Source: an uncultured Prevotellaceae bacterium (lineage in GTDB: Bacteria > Bacteroidota > Bacteroidia > Bacteroidales > Bacteroidaceae). From it: a stretch of 53,751 nt of DNA. The position numbers and the translations under genes are program-made. Shown in pieces: positions 45,558 to 53,529 of the stretch (within the stretch, counting starts at the first letter, position 1; every line of letters starts with the position of its first letter). The notes beneath the pieces were generated by a model. It was not told the DNA's origin. It worked only from the letters and a program-made list of their open reading frames with translations, and made no database searches. Where the stretch lies: positions 1-53,751 of the forward strand of contig CACYNE010000014.1 in the NCBI GenBank assembly GCA_902775605.1, read 5' to 3'.

Positions 45558-47069
45558 ATGAGTATATCTGACAAACATATCACCAAATATTTGACGGGAA
45601 GATGGCTTCTTCTCCTGCTGCTGATGGTCCAACTGCCTACCATCGCTGCTGTCAGTGAGTATAAGACCAGCAAAAAATACGACTATGTGATGACCATCAA
45701 CCACTCGGCACTGGCTGTGGTTGATAGTAATGTTGTTGTCTCGTTCCAGATGACAGCCATTCAGGATGTGCCTGCTACGCAATCCGTGGTACTGGTGCCC
45801 GAGTTGATTGACACCGTGACCCAGCAGAGAGTCGTACTCCCCATGATTTTCCTCAACAGTCGCAATCAGCAGATTTACTTTGAGCGCGCTCTGAAGAACG
45901 ATTATCCCGACGCTATGGCCTTCCGTAAGAAGAAGGGTGTTGACCTCGATATTGACTATATCCGCTCTGTGAAGTACGAGCCGTGGATGGACAATGCTAT
46001 TGTCAGACTGCTCAAGCAGAGTTGTGCCTGCACCAATATGAAGGACCGTGGCGAGGTGTTTGTTGCCGCTTTCGAGAAAGCGAAGGAGGAAGCACCAGAG
46101 ATCCAACTCTTCCCAGTCTATCTGGTACCGCCTGCTGATAAATCTGCCAAGGTGCGTGAGGAAAGAGGTTCTGCATTCCTTTGCTTCGAGCTGAACAAAT
46201 GGGACATCAAGCCTGATTACATGACCAACCCTGTAGAGTTGCAGAAGATCTTCAACTCGGTGAATCTGGTAAAGAGCGACTCTGACGTCACCATCCGCAG
46301 GATGACCATTGAGGGCTTTGCCTCACCAGAGGGACCCTTTGCTCACAACAAGATGCTGAGTGAGAAGCGTACAGAAGCTCTGAAGAACTACCTGGTAGCT
46401 TCAACCATCGCCAAGGGCATCAGAATGGAAGCAAGCGGTAGGGGTGAGAACTGGGAAGGACTTATGAAATACCTGAGAACCAACCCCGCCGTACCACAGT
46501 TCAGCAAGATACTGAGCATTGCCACCGCCGACATTCAGCCTGACGAGAAAGAGCGTCGCATGCGTAAGGAGGCACCCGAGGGATTCAACTATATCTTAAA
46601 GAACGAATTCCCCAAACTGCGTTGCACAAACTACACCGTGATATATACTGTCAGACCGTTCACCCTGGAGGAGTCGGAGCGCGTCTTCGAGACCCGTCCC
46701 ATCAACCTCAGCCTGAACGAGATTTATCGCTTGGCCGACAAGTATTCCGACAATCAGGAGAAATACTACGCCATCATGCGTAAGGCATCGCTGCTCTATC
46801 CTAACGACACCTATATTAATCTTACCATGTCGTACCTCGCCATCAAGAAAGGTAATGTTGACGAGGCAGCAGAACACCTGAGCAAGGTAAAGGATTGTCC
46901 TCAGAAGATGATGAATAGTGGTTTGGTGGCTTATCTCAAGGGCGACCTCGACCAGGCTGTCCAACTGGTAAAGCAGGCTGGCGAGAACGGTGTTCCCGAA
47001 GCCAAGCAGCAGCTGGAAGAATTTGAGAAACTCATTCAATACAATAATAAAAATCAAAACAATAAATAA
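45558..47069 (+). CDS. DUF3868/OmpA-like protein of the fimbrial operon
   Basis: A 503-residue exported protein. Residues ~30-130 form a DUF3868 domain (VMTINHSALAVVDSNVVV, LVPELIDT). A region near 240-310 is OmpA-like (MTIEGFASPEGPFAHNKMLSEKR), typical for binding peptidoglycan, and the C-terminus (about 400-495) is built of TPR-like helices. This kind of protein accompanies Mfa/Fim fimbriae in Porphyromonas and Bacteroides and probably anchors or stabilises the assembly at the outer membrane. The fimbrillin gene follows after 19 bases. Confidence 0.88.
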   Translation: MSISDKHITKYLTGRWLLLLLLMVQLPTIAAVSEYKTSKKYDYVMTINHSALAVVDSNVVVSFQMTAIQDVPATQSVVLVPELIDTVTQQRVVLPMIFLNSRNQQIYFERALKNDYPDAMAFRKKKGVDLDIDYIRSVKYEPWMDNAIVRLLKQSCACTNMKDRGEVFVAAFEKAKEEAPEIQLFPVYLVPPADKSAKVREERGSAFLCFELNKWDIKPDYMTNPVELQKIFNSVNLVKSDSDVTIRRMTIEGFASPEGPFAHNKMLSEKRTEALKNYLVASTIAKGIRMEASGRGENWEGLMKYLRTNPAVPQFSKILSIATADIQPDEKERRMRKEAPEGFNYILKNEFPKLRCTNYTVIYTVRPFTLEESERVFETRPINLSLNEIYRLADKYSDNQEKYYAIMRKASLLYPNDTYINLTMSYLAIKKGNVDEAAEHLSKVKDCPQKMMNSGLVAYLKGDLDQAVQLVKQAGENGVPEAKQQLEEFEKLIQYNNKNQNNK

Positions 47070-47088
47070 TAAAAAAAATCTTGTAACA

Positions 47089-48588
47089 ATGCTCAGATTA
47101 AACAGAACCTTTTATGTGCTACTATTAGCCGCAACCATGGTATGTGGTTGTAGCCAGCACGAAGAATCAGAAGTCACAGATTCTGGCTCAGAAACGCGAA
47201 CGACAGGAATCGTATTTCGTCTTCAAGCAAACGGTACGTCGGCTACGACACGCGGTGTAGAAGACAGCGGTAACTATCTTCAGGGCGATGACAAGGAGTA
47301 TTGGGTGTACAACGCCAGAGTATATCTCTACGACTCACCTACCAAACTCTTCGTGAAGAGCATCCAGCTCAAGATCAATTATGAGAAAAGCGGGACTCAG
47401 CCTTTCGACGGATTCCACACTAGTTTTGAGACAGAACGCGTATCTATACCTCAGGGATCTTATGACATCTTTGTCATTGCAAATTCTGACAAGGTAATTT
47501 CGAGAGCCACTGAAGACCAATTCTTGGCTGCCATTGACAGCACCACGTATGTTCAAGGACAAATCTCTGACATCTCAAAGGGTATTGTCATGACCAACCG
47601 TGGATCGGATAATATTGGTCAGCTTATCTCTAGTACGGCAACCAATGATGAGACTGTGATTCCAATTAAATTGGAACGTGTATTAGCACGTCTCGATATT
47701 GGTAAAGACAAAGATGAATACCCACTGACCGTGCCCGGCAGTGCCAAAACATACGCCACGGTGATGCTCGACAGACACTACATTGTGAATATGCCTAAGT
47801 ATTACTATCTCTTCCGCCATACTGCCGTTCTAGAAAACGAAAACGCTATGAACGTACCTAATTGGAATATCAACCAAAACTTTGGTAATGTGAGTGAATC
47901 CAATGGCTATGTCATCGACCCTTATTTCTTTAAGAAAACAATCAATGCGGAAGGGTTCACCAATCAGGACAAGTATTATGAGCATTTCTTAGGAAACTAT
48001 ACTAGCCCCAATTCCGTTGCTTGGACAACATTCAAATCTGCTGGAAATTACAACACGGCTTACTGCCTTGAGAACTGTATGCTGCAACAGGCTCAGAAGA
48101 ATGGTTATAGCACAGGCATATTCTTTGATGCCAGAATAGAGCCTAACAACAACGTGTACAAATTGAATGACGCCAACGAACTGGTACTTATCACTGACAA
48201 GACCAAGTATCCAGACCCAATATATTATTATAACTACAATTTCTATGATTCACCAAATGCAGTGAAAAAGGCTGCTGGAATCTCTTCTACTTCAGCAACC
48301 GACGAGGACATCTATACTAAGAAGTTCAAGAAATCGGATGATGGCTATCATTGCTACTACGTTTACTGGATTCGTCATGAAGACAATCATGATAACTACA
48401 AGATGGATGTTATGGAGTTCGCAATCGTACGAAATAACTACTATAAAATGCATGTTACCGACATTGCTGGCCTTGGTGACACTGATATACCCATCGTTCC
48501 GGACAAACCAGATGAGGGAGAAACTTATTTAAAGGTTGAGCTTAAAGTTAGATCATGGATTGTAAGAAATATACCTATAACGTTCTAA
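47089..48588 (+). CDS. Mfa1-like fimbrillin (major structural subunit candidate)
   Basis: A 499-residue lipoprotein precursor: ATG at 47089 (MLRLNRTFYVLLLAATMVCGC) gives a proper lipobox; an in-frame extension upstream overlaps the previous gene and has no signal. Arginines after the lipobox (ETRTTG, ATTRGVED) could be sites for the gingipain-type cleavage that matures such pilins. The body matches the Mfa1/fimbrillin pattern (IPQGSYDIFVIAN, YVIDPYFFKKT, YYYNYNFYDSP). It ends with the strand LKVELKVRSWIVRNIPITF, expected to act as donor strand into the next subunit. Its stop lies 34 bases inside the FimB-like gene. Confidence 0.88.
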   Translation: MLRLNRTFYVLLLAATMVCGCSQHEESEVTDSGSETRTTGIVFRLQANGTSATTRGVEDSGNYLQGDDKEYWVYNARVYLYDSPTKLFVKSIQLKINYEKSGTQPFDGFHTSFETERVSIPQGSYDIFVIANSDKVISRATEDQFLAAIDSTTYVQGQISDISKGIVMTNRGSDNIGQLISSTATNDETVIPIKLERVLARLDIGKDKDEYPLTVPGSAKTYATVMLDRHYIVNMPKYYYLFRHTAVLENENAMNVPNWNINQNFGNVSESNGYVIDPYFFKKTINAEGFTNQDKYYEHFLGNYTSPNSVAWTTFKSAGNYNTAYCLENCMLQQAQKNGYSTGIFFDARIEPNNNVYKLNDANELVLITDKTKYPDPIYYYNYNFYDSPNAVKKAAGISSTSATDEDIYTKKFKKSDDGYHCYYVYWIRHEDNHDNYKMDVMEFAIVRNNYYKMHVTDIAGLGDTDIPIVPDKPDEGETYLKVELKVRSWIVRNIPITF

Positions 48589-49556
48589 GGCAGCTGATTT
48601 TCCTCGTATGCATCCTGACGATGACGTCGTGCACATGGGTGAAAGACGACTACGACTGTCCCAGCGGCTTTTGGCTCAAGCTGAGCTTCACAACAAACTT
48701 GTTGGATGTGGATGCTGCGCCAAAATACGTAAGAGATGCCGATGTCTATATCTATGATGCCGACGGGAAATACGTCAAACACATGCATGTGTCGAACGAA
48801 GCATTGAAAGCCAATGACTATCGCGTCAGGGTGGACGATCTTCCCGAGGGAAACTATCAGTTTGTCGTGTGGAGCGGCATTAACGACGACAACTATTTCA
48901 TGCGTTCCGGCACCGAAAATACGATTGACGACTTCCGTCTGTCGTTGGTGGCAAACATGCCTAATAACCATTTCAAAGGCGAATTACCTGACCTTTTCTA
49001 TGGTTATCTGCCTGCTCTACATATTGACGGGGGCTATGATGTTCGAGAAGTCAATTTGATGAAGGACACCAATAAACTGACTTGCCTTGTCGTGTCTATC
49101 GACAATGAGGCTGTCATGAACCCGTATGACTACACCATGCAAATCATCACTCCTAATGGCACCATGAATGCTTATAATCAGTTGGTGTCAAACATCGATA
49201 TTGTTTACGAGCCCGTTGGAATGGGCAGCGTGACTTTCGAGGATACGGAGTATGGCAACCTGCAGGGCATACAGTACACGATTCCTGTACTGCGTCTGGT
49301 GAACTACAAGAACAATCGTATTGTCCTCATGAAGAAAGACAGCGGACAGAAGCTGTTTGACATTTCGCTTGCCGAATATATCGGCATGGTGGGCAAGCTC
49401 TATACCACGCTGGGCCGAGAGATTACCGTTCAGGACTATCTTGACAGACAGGACTTCTATACGGTGGTATTCTATCTGTCCGATGATTTGGAGCGATTGA
49501 TATCATTGAAGGTGAACAATTGGTTCTTGAGATCTAATAATCATTTAAATCTTTAA
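48555..49556 (+). CDS. FimB/Mfa2 family fimbrial anchor lipoprotein
   Basis: A 333-residue lipoprotein with lipobox MTSC, lipidated Cys near residue 26, then TWVKDDYDCPSGFWLKL, the typical FimB/Mfa2 N-terminus. Such proteins cap and anchor the fimbrial base in the outer membrane and control its length. The start at 48555 overlaps the fimbrillin end by 34 bases; it is chosen because the signal peptide starts here, and the overlap implies translational coupling. The C-terminus (LISLKVNNWFLRSNN) keeps the Trp-containing strand. Confidence 0.9.
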   Translation: MDCKKYTYNVLRQLIFLVCILTMTSCTWVKDDYDCPSGFWLKLSFTTNLLDVDAAPKYVRDADVYIYDADGKYVKHMHVSNEALKANDYRVRVDDLPEGNYQFVVWSGINDDNYFMRSGTENTIDDFRLSLVANMPNNHFKGELPDLFYGYLPALHIDGGYDVREVNLMKDTNKLTCLVVSIDNEAVMNPYDYTMQIITPNGTMNAYNQLVSNIDIVYEPVGMGSVTFEDTEYGNLQGIQYTIPVLRLVNYKNNRIVLMKKDSGQKLFDISLAEYIGMVGKLYTTLGREITVQDYLDRQDFYTVVFYLSDDLERLISLKVNNWFLRSNNHLNL

Positions 49557-49560
49557 GACA

Positions 49561-51459
49561 TTGAAACGATATTGTAAACAATACGCCTTACTTCATTTAC
49601 TACTGCTGCTTTGTGTGGTCATGCTCTCAGCATGTATCAACGAAAGCACAGATAGTCCAGAATCTACGACGAAGGTAAAAGAGGGTGACGATATTCCCGC
49701 ATTCACCCTTTTTTCCTCCGACGGTCAAGAAGTGTCATCAGCTTCGCTGAAGGGACAGGTGTATATTCTTTCTTTCTTTGACACTGGATGTCCCGACTGC
49801 CAACAGGAACTGAAAGTACTTCAGCGCATCTACGACAAATATCACGCCGTGACACCAGTCTTGAACGTTCCCCGCAGTCAGACAAAGGACGAAGTGCAGA
49901 CCTATTGGGAAAAGGTAGGCTTGTCAATGCCCTATCACATGGCCGACAATAAAGAACTGTATTATCAGTTTGCCACCAAGACTATCCCACGCACCTATAT
50001 CGTGGATGACAGAGGAAAAGTATGCGCAACCTTTACAGACTCGCCAATAGCCGACTTCAACACTCTTGATGCAATCCTTCAGGAGAAGGTCAGTGAGGCA
50101 GATGCACGAAGAGGTTCTGTCAATATGTCTATTAAGTTGAAAATGTCTGCCTCAGGAGTTGATAAAGATGCCGAATCTACCATCAGTCGTTTGGAAATGT
50201 TTTTCTTTAATTCAGCCACAAAACAACTCTTTTCTAGAGTGCTCGTTAACATGGCGGAGGCCGAACGTTTTCAACCTACTGAAAAACGTGATAGTGCTAT
50301 CTATTACCTGAAGAATTTTAGAATTCATGCAGGTGTGTACGATATCTTCACCATAGCCAACTATGACTATTGCCCTGAGGATATTAAGAATGAGGATAAA
50401 TTCCTCAATATGATAGACAGTATCACCTACAAGGAAGGTATCATGGCCAACTTACCTGACAAAGGTCCCGTGATGACCAGCAAGGCCACTGCATTTCTTG
50501 ATATCGACTTAAGGCCCTGGGCTGACAAAACAGACCCATACCCGCTGACCGTCAATATGGAACGTGTGATGGCTAAACTGGAGATAGGTGTAGAAAAGAA
50601 CAGTTACCCGCTGATTCATGATGGTACTCAGTACGCCGAAATTAATATCACCAACTACAAACTGGTGAATCTTAACAGACAGTACTACCTGTTCCAACAT
50701 ACGGACAACCTGCCCATGTTCGCTGAGCAGCCCATATTTACGCTGCCTACCCACTTTTCTGATTACAAGGATCAGGGGCAGCAATATGTTGTGGATCCAT
50801 TCTTCTATCAGAAGACAACAAACACAGAGCATATCAACAAGCCACGCGAGTATTACAGGTCTTGGTTTGGCGAATTCTCAACAGAGGATTTTGCCTCCAT
50901 GCCTTCGGCCAAGAACTATGTCCGCGCCTATATTCTGGAGAATACTGCCTATAAGACCTTTCAGAAGAACGGTTATTCGCCAGGCATCATCTTCAAGGGT
51001 GCTGTTACCCCCAGTTTCGTCTATCTTTATGATACTGACATTATGCAGCTGAAAAAAGAGTATAGTGATGAGTATTGGCCTGAGACAATATACCTCTACA
51101 AATACAATTTCTATGGTTCTATCCAAGCTATCAACATGGCCAGTGGTCTTAAGCTCGATGCACTTGCAACCTATAGCGACAAACAGTTGAAGACCTATGG
51201 CATTAAGCAGTGTAAAATCAATAATGCTTCGTATGAAACCTACTATGCCTACTGGATAGAACATCACAAAATTATACGTGCTAACGGGGGCAGCGAAGAA
51301 ATGCAACCCATGGAGTATGGCGCTGTCAGGAACTACTTCTATAGGGTTCACGTCGATAGCATCACCGGATTAGGACACAGTCGCATCGAACCTGACATCA
51401 TGCGCGATAACTATCCTAATTCTTATACCGACGTTGTGGTTGACATTACGAACCCATAG
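49561..51459 (+). CDS. Thioredoxin (TlpA-like)-fimbrillin fusion lipoprotein
   Basis: A 632-residue lipoprotein starting at TTG 49561, four bases after the FimB-like stop; lipobox LSAC with Cys25. Residues ~40-180 are a TlpA/AhpC-type thioredoxin: IPAFTLFSSDGQEV, active site CPDC at 77-80 in FFDTGCPDCQQEL, cis-Pro in TIPRTYIVDD. Residues ~185-630 are homologous to the fimbrillin two genes upstream: HAGVYDIFTIANYD, DPYPLTVNMERVMAKLEIG, YVVDPFFYQKT, LYKYNFYGS, MEYGAVRNYFYRVHV. The junction is DARRGSVN, two arginines where fimbrillins are cut. The end (VVVDITNP) stops short of the Trp-Arg donor strand found in the upstream fimbrillin. A tip or accessory subunit carrying a thiol-redox domain is the best guess. 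Confidence 0.88.
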   Translation: MKRYCKQYALLHLLLLLCVVMLSACINESTDSPESTTKVKEGDDIPAFTLFSSDGQEVSSASLKGQVYILSFFDTGCPDCQQELKVLQRIYDKYHAVTPVLNVPRSQTKDEVQTYWEKVGLSMPYHMADNKELYYQFATKTIPRTYIVDDRGKVCATFTDSPIADFNTLDAILQEKVSEADARRGSVNMSIKLKMSASGVDKDAESTISRLEMFFFNSATKQLFSRVLVNMAEAERFQPTEKRDSAIYYLKNFRIHAGVYDIFTIANYDYCPEDIKNEDKFLNMIDSITYKEGIMANLPDKGPVMTSKATAFLDIDLRPWADKTDPYPLTVNMERVMAKLEIGVEKNSYPLIHDGTQYAEINITNYKLVNLNRQYYLFQHTDNLPMFAEQPIFTLPTHFSDYKDQGQQYVVDPFFYQKTTNTEHINKPREYYRSWFGEFSTEDFASMPSAKNYVRAYILENTAYKTFQKNGYSPGIIFKGAVTPSFVYLYDTDIMQLKKEYSDEYWPETIYLYKYNFYGSIQAINMASGLKLDALATYSDKQLKTYGIKQCKINNASYETYYAYWIEHHKIIRANGGSEEMQPMEYGAVRNYFYRVHVDSITGLGHSRIEPDIMRDNYPNSYTDVVVDITNP

Positions 51460-51464
51460 CAAAG

Positions 51465-51503
51465 GATGACACAAGAGCTTTTTTCTCTTGTGTCATCTTT
51501 TTT
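51465..51503 (+). terminator. Terminator of the fimbrial operon
   Basis: A perfect 13-bp stem GATGACACAAGAG/CTCTTGTGTCATC with a T-rich loop and a following T run, 5 bases after the last stop. Confidence 0.93.
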
Positions 51504-51532
51504 AGTTTCCTTTTTTTAAGAAATCATTTCAG

Positions 51533-51638
51533 CACCTCCCACCTCCCGTCAACTGTGCTGAAATGCCGTTGTATAGAGGGTTGGAGGTAGGGGAGGAGGT
51601 GCTTTGAGACCTCCCAAACACCTCCCGTGACACCTCCC
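51533..51638 (+). repeat. Left arm of the vapE element
   Basis: ACCTCCC twice at 51534-51547, core at 51566-51587 (CCGTTGTATAGAGG then GTTGGAGG), then ACCTCCC at 51609, 51620 and 51632, steps of 11-12 bases. Two inverted GGAGGT copies lie between core and inner array. Confidence 0.83.
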
Positions 51639-51643
51639 GCCCC

Positions 51644-52855
51644 TCAGGCAGCATGCAGTGGAACGACCTTGTAGAACGCTACGTGGCTGTGCTCCTTGTG
51701 CTCATATCCCAGTTCCTTCATCGCCTGTCCCACATGCACCCTTGTACTGTGATCCATCTTGACGGAAGGATAATCCCTGCGAATCAGTTCCAGCATCTGC
51801 GTGCTGTTCATCGACTTCACCACCTCGTCGGCCTTGGGCTTGCGGAAGCAGGCGGCAATGATTTGCGCCATATCCTTCTGCTCCATGAACTCCTGGTTGA
51901 GTTCCTGGATACGCATCACCTCGTCGTTATTAAACCAGTAGGGCGCCTTCAACTCTCGCAACTCATATAGAACCTGCGCATAGAGCTGGTCGTAGTTGAT
52001 GTCGCCCGTGTTGTCGATGAACTGACCGTCAGGAATCGTTAGACAGATGTAGCGACGCGAACCAGTGGCATCCGTCAGGGGATGACGATTGTTCGTTGTA
52101 GCCACAAACGAGGCATAGCGGGCACGGTCTTCCTGCGAGGCACCATAGATGGGACGTCCATTTACCTTGCTTTTCGACAGCGTCTGCTTCAGGGCCGCAT
52201 GCTGACTGGGGCGGATGGCATCGAGCTCGTCAAGGTTCACCAGCAGGTTGTTCGTCAAGGCCATCTCCTTGTCGAACTTGTTCGAGAGGTTCAGATGATC
52301 CAAATAATACTGGCGCAAATGCTGGGGCAACAGGCGACGCAGGAAGGTCGTCTTGCCGCAACCCTGACTGCCAATCAGCGTAGGCACACATTCGTTGCCA
52401 TGAAGCTCGTCCATCTGCATCCAATGAGCCACCACTGAGCGCAACCATATACAAAGGAACGCGAGTTTCTCAGAACTGGTGCCTGGCAGGCGACTGAAAA
52501 GCTGAGCCACATGGTTCTGTCCGTCCCATTGGGGCAGATGATCCATATACACCTTGATAGGGTCGAACGTCTCAACCTCCTCCGAGTTCAGGTACTCCTG
52601 GATGTCCGACTTCGGATTCTTACCATCGCAGATGTCCTCGCGCTTGGCTCGCAGCACGATACTGTTCAGAGCCTGCTGGGTCAGCGGACGATACTTGGGA
52701 GCCTCGCCCTCAGCAGGTTTTGTTGCAAACTCCACCTTCCCGTTGAGCACGTTTCGACGGAACAGGTAGTTGTCGTTCAGGAATTGCTCAGCAGCGAGCA
52801 TCCCCTTCAGCGAAGCCTCCATAGCCTCGCCGTTCACTTGTAGATTTTCTTTCAT
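51644..52855 (-). CDS. VapE/VirE-type P-loop ATPase (putative replication helicase)
   Basis: A 403-residue protein of the virulence-associated E family. Walker A is GSQGCGKTTFLRRLLP (162-177), Walker B LLVNLDELD (204-212), sensor/arginine-finger region TTNNRHPLTDATGSRRYI (253-270), the layout of AAA+/superfamily-3-like helicases found in phages and phage satellites. The N-terminal 100 residues are a small linker domain; a primase-like (DUF3987/VirE_N) part that often precedes VapE in Bacteroidetes is absent, so this is the helicase module alone. The C-terminal 60 residues look like a winged-helix end (STRVHVGQAMKELGYEHKE), a candidate DNA-binding part. The gene has a strong promoter and lies between inverted iteron arms. 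Role in host or element replication is inferred. Confidence 0.85.
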   Translation of the reverse strand: MKENLQVNGEAMEASLKGMLAAEQFLNDNYLFRRNVLNGKVEFATKPAEGEAPKYRPLTQQALNSIVLRAKREDICDGKNPKSDIQEYLNSEEVETFDPIKVYMDHLPQWDGQNHVAQLFSRLPGTSSEKLAFLCIWLRSVVAHWMQMDELHGNECVPTLIGSQGCGKTTFLRRLLPQHLRQYYLDHLNLSNKFDKEMALTNNLLVNLDELDAIRPSQHAALKQTLSKSKVNGRPIYGASQEDRARYASFVATTNNRHPLTDATGSRRYICLTIPDGQFIDNTGDINYDQLYAQVLYELRELKAPYWFNNDEVMRIQELNQEFMEQKDMAQIIAACFRKPKADEVVKSMNSTQMLELIRRDYPSVKMDHSTRVHVGQAMKELGYEHKEHSHVAFYKVVPLHAA

Positions 52856-52942
52856 TCTTTAAAAGACTTTTTATGAGTTAATAATGCGGTTTATAGGCTC
52901 GTGTTCTTCAATGCCTATAGCACTTGCTCTTAAATGCCGATG

Positions 52943-52973
52943 CAAAGGTACAAAAAAGATTTTGCGGTACAAA
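52943..52973 (-). promoter_or_regulatory. vapE promoter with overlapping core-like sequence
   Basis: Minus-strand TTTG (52970-52973), exactly 19 bases, TACCTTTG (52943-52950); leader about 85 bases. On the plus strand the same place reads AAATGCCGATGCAAAGG (52932-52948), close to the arm core AAATGCCGTTGTA.AGAGG, which could be an operator. Confidence 0.8.
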
Positions 52974-53075
52974 GACTTTTCTTCATTTATTATGAGTTTT
53001 TCCACTATTCAAGAATTTGAAGAAAGAAGAATCCTGACAAAATGCCTTAATCTATAAATAAGGTATATGATAGCA

Positions 53076-53148
53076 TTTTTGCGCGCTAACCAGAGAAAAA
53101 ATGTTCCCACACGAGGGAACAAATTTTTCATAGGCATAGCGCAAAAAA
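53076..53148. other. Nested inverted repeats upstream of vapE
   Basis: Outer arms TTTTTGCGC..TA (53076-53088) and TAGCGCAAAAA (53137-53147); inner stem TGTTCCC/GGGAACA (53102-53108 with 53115-53121) flanked by an A run and a T run that can also pair. It could be a structured RNA, an antitermination-type hairpin or a protein site. Otherwise the stretch 52980-53206 shows no gene. Confidence 0.6.
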
Positions 53149-53206
53149 GGCCCTCATTTGCAGAATCTAAAGAATATTTACATTATAAAATCACGTTATA
53201 TCAGAA

Positions 53207-53312
53207 GGGAGGTGTCACGGGAGGTGTTGGGGAGGTCTCCAGCCTTCACCTCCCATGCCTCCAGCCCTTTGTACATCGGCGTTTCCGCATGATTGATGGG
53301 ATATGGGAGGAG
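53207..53312 (-). repeat. Right arm of the vapE element, inverted
   Basis: Inner iterons GGGAGGT at 53207 and 53219 and GGGGAGGT at 53229, core at 53258-53279 (complement CCGATGTACAAAGG then GCTGGAGG, identical to the left core of the small element), outer degenerate iterons at 53298-53310. Confidence 0.83.
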
Positions 53313-53321
53313 TACTGCAAA

Positions 53322-53384
53322 GAGAAACGCCGTTTCGCTTATAGCAACATGCCGTTTCTCTGATGGTGAAACGGCGTTTTTCTC
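53322..53384. other. Strong hairpin with alternative pairing partner
   Basis: AAACGCCGTTTC (53325-53336) pairs perfectly with GAAACGGCGTTT (53368-53379), followed by T-rich sequence. A third copy, GCCGTTTC at 53351-53358, can pair with the same GAAACGGC, so two exclusive hairpins are possible. It may be a terminator reading rightward out of the element. Confidence 0.6.
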
Positions 53385-53529
53385 CGTTTTTAATAAAGAT
53401 GGTTATTCAGGCGCTTTCTTTATCAAATTTTAGGTTTTATTTGCCAAGAATAGAAATTTTTGGTCCGAATTGTTACTTTTTTTAAATATTTCTTGCGTGT
53501 TTCATGGGTTTTTTGTAAATTTACCACCG

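Larger units (their letters stand above)
51533..53312. mobile_element. vapE gene between iteron-bearing inverted repeats
   Basis: Inverted arms of about 105 bp (51533-51638 and 53207-53312, roughly 80% identical by eye) enclose the vapE-like gene, its promoter and a nested stem-loop. The arms have the same order as in the 26422-26896 element: outer iterons, 22-bp core, inner three iterons, here with the word ACCTCCC. The gene's stop lies 6 bases from the left arm. No transposase, integrase or target duplication is seen. The unit may be a small replicative or mobilisable element, or an ori-like regulatory set around a helicase gene. Confidence 0.55.

Noticed and set aside
46990-47088. In-frame upstream start for the fimbrillin
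   Set aside because: It overlaps the DUF3868 gene and lacks a signal; the lipoprotein signal begins at 47089.
53067-53363. Small plus-strand open frame across the right vapE-element arm
   Set aside because: It runs through the nested stem and the iterons; the low-complexity translation and lack of a promoter argue against a gene.
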